From Mesorhizobium sp. 1M-11 (lineage in GTDB: Bacteria; Pseudomonadota; Alphaproteobacteria; Rhizobiales; Rhizobiaceae), in the NCBI RefSeq assembly GCF_001303895.1, contig NZ_LJSD01000054.1, forward strand, positions 1 to 64,000: DNA of 64,000 bases, given 5' to 3'. Both the position numbers and the translations under genes were made by a program. A model generated the notes under the pieces. The model did no database searches. It was not told where the DNA came from and saw only the letters and a list, made by a program, of their open reading frames with translations. This document shows positions 57,792-64,000 of this stretch, in pieces; the stretch's first letter is position 1; the number at the start of each line of letters is the position of its first letter.

Positions 57792-60488
57792 ATGGCCGAT
57801 AGCGACCGTCACCGAGAAAAGCGCGCAGATCCAGACGCGCTGCTGGCACTGGCAGGCAAACAGGAACGCGGTCGGCTGACCGTGTTTCTGGGTGCCGCGC
57901 CGGGCGTCGGCAAGACCTACGCCATGCTGTTGCGCGCACGCCGCGTGAAGGACGATGGCGGCGACATCCTTATCGGCCTTGTCGAAACGCATGGGCGCAG
58001 CGAGACCGCGGCACTGCTCGAAGGGCTGGAGATGCTGCCGCTCCGCAGCATCCCCTATCGTGGCCGTGCGATCGAGGAATTCGACCTCGACGCGGCGCTG
58101 GAACGCCGGCCCCACACCATCGTTGTCGACGAACTGGCGCATACCAATGCGCCTGAAAGCCGCCACCCCAAGCGCTATCAGGACATCGACGAGCTTCTGG
58201 GCGCCGGTATCAATGTCTGGACGGCGCTGAACATCCAGCATCTGGAAAGCCTGTCGGACGTCGTCACCCAGATCACCGGCGTGCCGGTGCGCGAGCAGAT
58301 TCCCGATACGGTGCTGAAGAAGGCCGACGAGGTGCTGCTGGTGGACCTACCGCCGGCGGAGCTGCTGGAGCGGCTGAAGGAAGGCAAGGTCTACCTGCCC
58401 GCCAATGCGGCGCGCGCGGCGGACTCCTTCTTCCGCCTCGGCAACCTCACCGCGCTGCGCGACCTGGCGTTGCGACGTACCGCCGACCGCGTCGACGACC
58501 AGATGGTCGACTATCTCAAGCAGAACGCCATCGAAGGCCCGTGGCCTTCGGCCGAGCGGCTGCTGGTCTGCATCGGCCCGGATGCGCTTTCCGAAAAGGT
58601 CGTACGCATCGCCAGCCGGCTCGCCTCGGGCCTCAACGCACACTGGATCGTCGCGTCGATCGAGCCGGTGGACCGTGCCGTTGCCGATCAGGCCGGCGAG
58701 CGCAGGCTGGATGATACTTTCCGCCTTGCCGAGCGGCTCGGCGCGGAAACACGCAGGGTAAAGGGCAGCGATTTCGTCGAGGAGATCCTGCGGCTGGCCA
58801 GGCGCGAGCACGCCACGCAGATCGTCATCGGCGGGCGCAGGCAGCCTTTCCCATGGCGCCTGTTCCGGCGCTCGTTGCCCGATGCCCTGATGGAAAAAGC
58901 CTCCGGCATCGGCGTCTATGTCGTCACTGGCGACGATACGATGCCGCCGCCTACAACACCGGTGAAGCAAAGGCCGCTGGCGCTTCGCCTCGCCCGCGAC
59001 GTCGGCGTGGCCCTTGCCACGGTTGCCACCGCGACCGGCTTCGGCCTCATGATCGGCGAATGGGTGCGGCTGCCGAACATCTCGATCATCTTTCTGCTGG
59101 CGGTGCTGGTCTCGGCGATCAACAGCGGCTATCTGGCCGCGGTCGTTGCCGCGCTCGGCTCCGCGGTCGCCTATAATTTCTTCTTCATTCCGCCCTTCTA
59201 CACGCTCACCATTGCCGAGCCGCACGAGGTCTTCGCGCTGTTCGTCTTCCTCGCCGCCGCCATGCTCACCGGCGGCCTCACCTCGCGGCTGCGCGAGCAG
59301 GCCAAGGTATCGGGCGAGCGCTCCGTCACCACACAGACGCTCTACGACTATTCGCGCAAGCTTTCGGGCACGGCGAAACAGGACGATGTGGTGTGGGCAA
59401 CGGTTTCCCAGCTGCAGGGAGCGCTGTCGCGCACCGTCGCGCTCCTGCTTCCCGACCAAGGCGAATTGCGGCTGCAGGCATCGTGGCCGCCGGACACCGA
59501 GCTCGGTGTCTCGGACATGGCCGCAGCCCGCTGGACTTATGAGAAGAGCGAAGAGGCCGGCAGCGGCACCGGCACGCTGCCCAACAGTGCCTTCCGCTTC
59601 ATCCCGCTGATGAGCCCTCATGGCGTGGTCGGCGTCTGCGGCATCCAGCAGGACGGCGAACTGCTTGAAGGAACCGAGGAAAGGATGCTGAACGCCATCC
59701 TCGACCAGTCGGCGGTGGCCATCGACCGGGCGCGACTGTCCAAGGAAAGCCTCCGGCAGGCCACGGCGCTGGAGGGCGAGCGCTTCCGTTCGGCCTTGCT
59801 TGCCTCGGTCTCGCACGATCTCAAGACCCCCCTTGCCACCATCACTGGCGCAATCACCAGTCTGCGCGAACTCGGCGACAAGATGGATAAGAGCAGCCGC
59901 GACGATCTCCTCGTTTCGATCGACGAAGAAAGCGCCCGGCTGTCGCGTTTCCTCGCCAACCTGCTCGACATGACACGCATCGAATCCGGCTCGGTCGAAG
60001 CCAAGCGCGACTGGGTCGACATATCCGATGTGATCAATTCAACGGTGGAGCGTTCCCGCAAGGTATTTCCGGGTCGTGCGATCGAAGTGCAGCTCGAGCC
60101 CGAACTGCCGCTCATCCGCGGTGACAGCGTGCTGTTGGGTCAGGTGTTGTTCAACCTGATCGACAACGCCGACAAATATGGCGGCGCCGAGCCAATCCGT
60201 ATCTATGCCCGGCGCGACCGCGATGAAGTCACCCTTTCGGTGGTCGACATGGGCAAAGGCATTCCCGAGAAGGACCTCGAGCAGGTCTTCGAGAAGTTCT
60301 TCCGGCGTGGCAAGCCGGATGGCCGCGCGCCCGGCACGGGTCTCGGCCTGCCGATCGCACGCGGCTTCGTCGAGGCAATGGGCGGCACCATCAGGGCGGA
60401 AAGCCCGGCCCAGAAACGAAAAGGCACGCGCATAATCCTGCGCTTCCCGGTCGAACACATGCCTGTCGAAGCGGAGACCATGTCGTGA
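57792..60488 (+). CDS. kdpD: Sensor histidine kinase of the Kdp system
   Basis: The 898-residue product starts with the KdpD domain (Walker A GAAPGVGKTYAML). It continues with a USP-like domain (LLVCIGPDALSEKVVR), four membrane helices (about 395-500), a GAF domain, and HisKA with SVSHDLKTPLATITG (His ~675). HATPase motifs are IDNADKYGGAEP and GLGLPIARGF. It senses K+ limitation and phosphorylates KdpE. It overlaps kdpE by four bases. The location after kdpC is standard. Confidence 0.95.
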   Translation: MADSDRHREKRADPDALLALAGKQERGRLTVFLGAAPGVGKTYAMLLRARRVKDDGGDILIGLVETHGRSETAALLEGLEMLPLRSIPYRGRAIEEFDLDAALERRPHTIVVDELAHTNAPESRHPKRYQDIDELLGAGINVWTALNIQHLESLSDVVTQITGVPVREQIPDTVLKKADEVLLVDLPPAELLERLKEGKVYLPANAARAADSFFRLGNLTALRDLALRRTADRVDDQMVDYLKQNAIEGPWPSAERLLVCIGPDALSEKVVRIASRLASGLNAHWIVASIEPVDRAVADQAGERRLDDTFRLAERLGAETRRVKGSDFVEEILRLARREHATQIVIGGRRQPFPWRLFRRSLPDALMEKASGIGVYVVTGDDTMPPPTTPVKQRPLALRLARDVGVALATVATATGFGLMIGEWVRLPNISIIFLLAVLVSAINSGYLAAVVAALGSAVAYNFFFIPPFYTLTIAEPHEVFALFVFLAAAMLTGGLTSRLREQAKVSGERSVTTQTLYDYSRKLSGTAKQDDVVWATVSQLQGALSRTVALLLPDQGELRLQASWPPDTELGVSDMAAARWTYEKSEEAGSGTGTLPNSAFRFIPLMSPHGVVGVCGIQQDGELLEGTEERMLNAILDQSAVAIDRARLSKESLRQATALEGERFRSALLASVSHDLKTPLATITGAITSLRELGDKMDKSSRDDLLVSIDEESARLSRFLANLLDMTRIESGSVEAKRDWVDISDVINSTVERSRKVFPGRAIEVQLEPELPLIRGDSVLLGQVLFNLIDNADKYGGAEPIRIYARRDRDEVTLSVVDMGKGIPEKDLEQVFEKFFRRGKPDGRAPGTGLGLPIARGFVEAMGGTIRAESPAQKRKGTRIILRFPVEHMPVEAETMS

Positions 60489-61177
60489 GCGGCTTTCGTG
60501 TCCTGGTCGTCGACGACGAACCGCAGATCCAGCGCTTCCTGCGCCCGGCGCTGACGGCTGCCGGCTACGAGGTGATCGAGGCCGGCACCGGCGCCCAGGC
60601 GCTGAAGGCGATCGCCACGGCGGCGCCCGACCTCATCATCCTGGATCTCGGCCTGCCCGACATGGACGGCAAGGAGGTGGTGAAGAATGTGCGCGGCTGG
60701 TCGGAACTGCCGATCATCATCCTTTCGGCACGCGACCGCGAGAGCGAGAAGATCGCCGCGCTCGACCTCGGTGCCGACGACTATATCGAAAAGCCCTTCG
60801 GCATCGGCGAACTGACGGCCCGCATCCGTACGGCGCTGCGACACCGTACCCGCGAGGATGGCGGCGTGACGGAGATTTCGGTCGACGGGCTGCATATCGA
60901 CACCGTGCGCCGGCTCATCACCCGGGACGAGGCGCCGATCCACCTGACACCGAAGGAATACGATCTCGTGTTGATGCTGGCGCGCCACGCCGGGCGCGTC
61001 GTCACGCACCGGGCGCTGCTGACATCGGTCTGGGGTCCGGCCCATGCCGACGACCTGCATTATCTGCGCGTGTTCGTCGGCCAGGTGCGCGGCAAGATCG
61101 AGCGCGATCCGTCCGCGCCGGCGATCATCCGGACGGAACCCGGCGTTGGCTATCGCTTCGTCGGGGACGAGACATGA
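60485..61177 (+). CDS. kdpE: Response regulator of the Kdp system
   Basis: The 230-residue OmpR-type regulator has phospho-acceptor Asp54 (LIILDLGLPDMDG), Lys in IEKPFG, and a C-terminal winged helix (HYLRVFVGQVRGKIE ... TEPGVGYRFV). It activates the kdp operon. It ends three bases before the converging LysR gene. Confidence 0.94.
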   Translation: MSGFRVLVVDDEPQIQRFLRPALTAAGYEVIEAGTGAQALKAIATAAPDLIILDLGLPDMDGKEVVKNVRGWSELPIIILSARDRESEKIAALDLGADDYIEKPFGIGELTARIRTALRHRTREDGGVTEISVDGLHIDTVRRLITRDEAPIHLTPKEYDLVLMLARHAGRVVTHRALLTSVWGPAHADDLHYLRVFVGQVRGKIERDPSAPAIIRTEPGVGYRFVGDET

Positions 61178-61180
61178 AAA

Positions 61181-62122
61181 TCAGCCCGAAGCGCGAGCGA
61201 CTTCGGCAGCGCGGCGGGCTTCGGTATTTTCCTTGCGTGACGTCTCCACCTCGGCCAACAGCCATTCGCGGAAAGCCTTGATCTTGGGCACGTTGCGCCG
61301 CGAGGTCGGGTAGACCAGCCAGTAGGAATGGCCGTCGTCGCCGACGAGGTCGAAGGGCTGGATCAGCCGGCCATCGGCGAGCTCTGCCTGGAAGAGTTCG
61401 CGGGTCAGGATTGCGACGCCGTGACCGGCAATCGCGGCGCTCGCCTCATACATCTGCGCGCCCATGCTGGAGGCTGTGCGTGAGGCAAGCTCGCCGGCAT
61501 CGACGCCGGCGAGTTTGAACCATTCCTTCCACCAGATGTCGCCAGGATCCATGATGGGCAGGCGAAGCAGGTCCGCCGGCTTATGCACGCCGCCGATGCT
61601 TGCAGCCAGCGCCGGGCTCAGCATCGGCGTGAAGTCGGCCGAGAACAGCTTGTGGGTCTCGGTGCCGGGCCATTTGCCGCCACCGGAACGGATGGCGATG
61701 TCGACGTCCTCGCGCGCGAAGTCGATCAGTCTGGACGACGTGTCCAGGCGCACGGCGAGCGAAGGATAGGCCATCTGGAACGCGCCAAGCCGACGCGCCA
61801 GCCAGTTGGAGGCAAAGGTCAGGATCGTGCTGACGCACAAGACGCCCTCCGCGCCGGAACGCGCCGCCGAATAAGCCTCGCCGATGATGGCAAAGGCGTC
61901 GGTGATCGCTGGCGCCAGTCTCTGCCCGACCTCGGTCAGTTCGATATGGCGCGGATGCCGCAGGAAAAGCTGCGCGCCGACGCGCTCCTCCAGAAGCTTG
62001 ATCTGATAGCTGACGGCAGCCTGCGTCATGCCAAGCTCGCGCGCCGCCTTGGTGAAAGACAGATGCCGCGCGACCGCTTCGAAGACGCGTGTGGCGGTGA
62101 GAGGCGGAAGTTGAAAGCTCAT
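61181..62122 (-). CDS. LysR-family regulator, GcvA-like
   Basis: The 313-residue product has the N-terminal helix-turn-helix of the GcvA/AmpR subgroup (LPPLTATRVFEAVARHLSFTKAARELGMTQ and AVSYQIKLLEERVG) and an effector domain with LDTSSRLIDFAREDVDIAIR. Members control diverse targets. No obvious target lies beside it; the 216-bp region upstream separates it from the DUF1127 gene. It is followed tail to tail by kdpE. Confidence 0.85.
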   Translation of the reverse strand: MSFQLPPLTATRVFEAVARHLSFTKAARELGMTQAAVSYQIKLLEERVGAQLFLRHPRHIELTEVGQRLAPAITDAFAIIGEAYSAARSGAEGVLCVSTILTFASNWLARRLGAFQMAYPSLAVRLDTSSRLIDFAREDVDIAIRSGGGKWPGTETHKLFSADFTPMLSPALAASIGGVHKPADLLRLPIMDPGDIWWKEWFKLAGVDAGELASRTASSMGAQMYEASAAIAGHGVAILTRELFQAELADGRLIQPFDLVGDDGHSYWLVYPTSRRNVPKIKAFREWLLAEVETSRKENTEARRAAEVARASG

Positions 62123-62218
62123 AGCTATAAGCTGTCTTTATGAGTCATGATCGACGTTCAATTGGAAACAAAGGCGTAACGACACGACATTCTGCTTCAA
62201 CGGATCAGATGCATTTAA

Positions 62219-62317
62219 AGCAATTCCAGCAAAAGTGCACAGCGGTTTTGCGTCCGGAATTGCGTGGAACAAAGACCTAGAGCGTTCCGCGTTTCCGTAA
62301 AAACGAAAACGCTCTAG
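62219..62317 (-). repeat. Two-hairpin dispersed repeat, copy F (diverged)
   Basis: In reverse orientation: GCAATTCCAGCAAAAGTGC, CGGTTTTGCGTCCGGAATTGC, GGAACAAAGAC, then CTAGAGCGTTCCGC and GAAAACGCTCTAG. Module 1 in this copy is symmetric, with CTAG at both borders. It lies upstream of the DUF1127 gene. Confidence 0.75.
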
Positions 62318-62338
62318 GCATATCGGAGGCGTTCCGCC

Positions 62339-62518
62339 ATGACAACGACACAGCAATTGATGCTTTCGGTTTCCAGTCACCGCTGGCTGTCCTGGCTGGC
62401 CGATGGTTTTGGACGCCGTCGGGGCGTGCAGCTCGACGTCAGGGAATTGTCGCCGCACCTTCGCCGCGACATCGGCCTGCTCGACGGCAACGATCCCTGC
62501 GGGCGCTGGCAAAGCTGA
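62339..62518 (+). CDS. DUF1127-family small protein
   Basis: The 59-residue product has the DUF1127 pattern of a basic segment (LADGFGRRRGVQLDVRELS) followed by PHLRRDIGLLDG. DUF1127 proteins of rhizobia and relatives are small, Arg-rich, and in some species affect phosphate/nitrogen metabolism or bind RNA. The ATG follows CGGAGGCGTTCCGCC. It is monocistronic. It lies 21 bp after repeat copy F. Confidence 0.75.
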   Translation: MTTTQQLMLSVSSHRWLSWLADGFGRRRGVQLDVRELSPHLRRDIGLLDGNDPCGRWQS

Positions 62519-62533
62519 TTGGCAGGCCCTACG

Positions 62534-62938
62534 CTACGTGTTCGGAGCAATGAGGGTCAGTGAAGGAAAATAGGTTCGGAAGCGGCCAACATAGCGCGTC
62601 AGAATCGGCTGTTGGGCAACTGCGGCGTGTGCACCGACAAAGAAGTCCGGCAACACACCTGTCCGTGAGCCACCGGCGCGGCGATATTGCGTAAACACCT
62701 TCCCCGCAAGGAACAGCGCCTCCCGGGGTATCGATAAGACCTCGAGACCAGCTTCCTCGATGAATGTTTCCAGGTCTTCAATCCGCTGATATCGGACTGC
62801 GAGTTCTGCGTAGACGATGTCGTTGATGAACAACGGTCCTTGCAAGCTGCAGGCCTCGAGCTGTCTGACCGACCAGTCAGCCCAATGGGGATCGTTCGTA
62901 ACCAGGTCGAGCAGGACGTTGGTATCGACCAGCGTCAC
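62534..62938 (-). CDS. VapC-like PIN-domain ribonuclease toxin
   Basis: The 134-residue product has the PIN fold. Acidic residues lie in LVDTNVLLDL (first Asp), NDIVYAEL (Glu) and VLPDFFVGAHA (Asp), then QPILTRYVGRFRTYFP. PIN toxins cleave RNA with Mg2+. It follows the antitoxin gene with a 4-bp overlap (ATGA), so antitoxin and toxin are coupled. Confidence 0.88.
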   Translation of the reverse strand: MTLVDTNVLLDLVTNDPHWADWSVRQLEACSLQGPLFINDIVYAELAVRYQRIEDLETFIEEAGLEVLSIPREALFLAGKVFTQYRRAGGSRTGVLPDFFVGAHAAVAQQPILTRYVGRFRTYFPSLTLIAPNT

Positions 62939-63168
62939 TCCTCGCCCCGTGTCAGCGCCATGATCGCATCCGTGTCGAGACCGGCTCCGGCATGGCCGCG
63001 CAATCTTGCGAACCGACTCGGCGGCCGCTTCTTGTCAGCGCGTGCGATTACCACGCTGCCGTCCGCAGCGCGCTGGAAGTCTACCTTGCTGCCGGGCACG
63101 ATCCCCAGAAGGTCGCGGACCGGCTTTGGGATCGTAACCTGGCCTTTGGCTGTAACTGTCGTCGCCAT
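62935..63168 (-). CDS. AbrB/MazE-type antitoxin
   Basis: The 77-residue product has a swapped-hairpin DNA-binding domain (TVTAKGQVTIPKPVRDLLGI) and a C-terminal tail (FARLRGHAGAGLDTDAIMALTRG) that should wrap the toxin. It is the first gene of the pair, as is normal for VapBC/AbrB-PIN modules, and probably represses its own promoter. Confidence 0.88.
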   Translation of the reverse strand: MATTVTAKGQVTIPKPVRDLLGIVPGSKVDFQRAADGSVVIARADKKRPPSRFARLRGHAGAGLDTDAIMALTRGEE

Positions 63169-63237
63169 CTTCGCCTCGGTAATGATTTATTTTCTAGAGG
63201 TATTACCGATCGCCTCCTCTTTAACTCAGGATGAGGC

Positions 63238-63945
63238 CTACCCAACACCCACATAGCGTTTGACGGCCGCCGGATCGGCGCGCAACGCTTCGGCTGTCAT
63301 GGTCTCGCGGTTGCGGCCGTTTTCGACAAAGGCGACGCGGTCGGCGACGGCAAGCACCGCCTCCACCCGCTGCTCGACCAAGATGGTCGAAACGCCGAGG
63401 CCGCGCAACTTGGCGACCGTCTCGCGGATCTTCTCGATCATCGACGGCATGAGCCCTTCGGTCGGCTCGTCCAGCAGCAGGACCTGCGGCTCCAGGCAAA
63501 GCGCGCGGGCCATGGCAAGCATCTGCTGCTCGCCGCCCGACAGCGTGCCGGAGCGTTGCCTCAGCCGTTCGCGCAGGCGCGGAAACAGGTCCAGCACGGC
63601 TTCGCGCGTCGCCTGGCCCTTGCCGCGCGCCATCAGGCCGATCTCGATGTTTTCGGCAACGGTCATCTCGGCGAACAGCCGGCGACCCTGCGGCACATAG
63701 GCGACGCCGGCCTTCGGCACCTCATGCGCGGCCAGTGTCGACAGCTCGCGGCCTTCCAGGCTGATCGAACCGGCCGCCGCCGGCACGAGCCCCATGATCG
63801 CCTTCAGCGTCGTCGTCTTGCCGGCGCCGTTGCGCCCGAGCAGACACAGCACCTCGCCCTTGTTCAGCACAAGGTCCAGCCCGTGCAGCACCTGCACTTC
63901 GCCATAGAAACAATCGAGCCCGTTGATGGTGAGCAGCTCAGCCAT
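63238..63945 (-). CDS. livF: Branched-chain amino acid ABC transporter ATPase LivF
   Basis: The 235-residue product has Walker A GRNGAGKTTTLKAI, signature LSGGEQQMLAMARAL, Walker B VLLLDEPTEGL and LVEQRVEAVLAV, the LivF pattern. It pairs with LivG (partial, at the window edge) to energise a hydrophobic/branched-chain amino acid or amide transporter. Its start overlaps the livG stop by eight bases. Confidence 0.9.
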   Translation of the reverse strand: MAELLTINGLDCFYGEVQVLHGLDLVLNKGEVLCLLGRNGAGKTTTLKAIMGLVPAAAGSISLEGRELSTLAAHEVPKAGVAYVPQGRRLFAEMTVAENIEIGLMARGKGQATREAVLDLFPRLRERLRQRSGTLSGGEQQMLAMARALCLEPQVLLLDEPTEGLMPSMIEKIRETVAKLRGLGVSTILVEQRVEAVLAVADRVAFVENGRNRETMTAEALRADPAAVKRYVGVG

Positions 63946-64000
63946 GCGCCGCTCCGAGATACGCTTCCTGAACCTGAGTGTTGGCGCGGATTTCCGCCGG
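63938..64000 (-). CDS. livG: C-terminal end of LivG ATPase (cut by window)
   Basis: Only the last 20 codons are visible. They read PAEIRANTQVQEAYLGAAHG and then stop, the conserved C-terminus of LivG (EIRANP.V.EAYLG). The remainder lies to the right of the window. The stop overlaps the livF start. Confidence 0.8.
   Translation of the reverse strand, partial: PAEIRANTQVQEAYLGAAHG

Noticed and set aside
6180..62317. The recurring ~100-bp sequence as a CRISPR array or tRNA
   Set aside because: Copies are tens of kilobases apart, in both orientations, without spacers or cloverleaf features. They are dispersed palindromic repeats.

Overview
The window looks like chromosome from a Mesorhizobium-like member of the Rhizobiales (Alphaproteobacteria). 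The evidence is high GC, short rhizobial-type ATGA/GTGA operon overlaps, two polyamine-type ABC operons, a soluble NAD-dependent formate dehydrogenase cluster and a dispersed ~100-bp palindromic repeat. The assignment is inferred from gene content, not from a marker gene. No rRNA, tRNA or CRISPR array was seen.

Layout. 1-2.4 kb: the left part of an IS21-family element (istB, istA) whose end has cut off the 3' end of a secreted M20 metallopeptidase gene. 3.9-6.2 kb: Mrp/ApbC Fe-S carrier, a VOC protein and an NTF2-like protein. 6.4-13.5 kb: a LysR regulator followed by fdsG-fdsB-fdsA-fdhD-fdsD. 13.9-15.9 kb: four small exported proteins of unknown function, including a PapD-like chaperone with no usher nearby. 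This is the best candidate for an undescribed system. 16.0-19.0 kb: a hydrolase-cyclase-LuxR fusion regulator leading three small genes.

19.2-26.0 kb (minus strand): a YdcSTUV/PatD-like putrescine uptake and aminobutyraldehyde dehydrogenase operon with a LysR gene upstream. 26-29.5 kb: DedA protein and methyltransferase, then a divergent two-component system. 29.5-34.5 kb: TetR regulator divergent from an RND efflux pair. 34.6-37.2 kb: VOC protein and ilvD. 37.3-43.8 kb (minus): a second polyamine-type operon (XRE-cupin regulator, binding protein, two permeases, ATPase, PuuB-like oxidase, cupin). 44-48.7 kb: lipoprotein, two-component system, methyltransferase, DMT exporter, double-CDGSH protein. 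48.8-53.1 kb: FAD/GcvT dehydrogenase and choline-kinase-like gene divergent from a DeoR regulator. 53.2-61.2 kb: a complete kdp potassium operon (kdpFABCDE) with an extra 27-codon membrane ORF in front. 61.2-64 kb: LysR, a DUF1127 micro-gene, a VapBC-type pair and the end of a branched-chain amino acid ABC operon.

Common threads are polyamine/amine uptake and oxidation (two transporters, an aldehyde dehydrogenase, a PuuB-like oxidase, a dimethylglycine-dehydrogenase-like enzyme), formate oxidation to NADH, and K+ homeostasis. Six copies of a two-hairpin repeat lie between genes or at stop codons. One copy of 102 bp sits in frame inside the signal-peptide region of a solute-binding protein, which is the most unusual single observation here.
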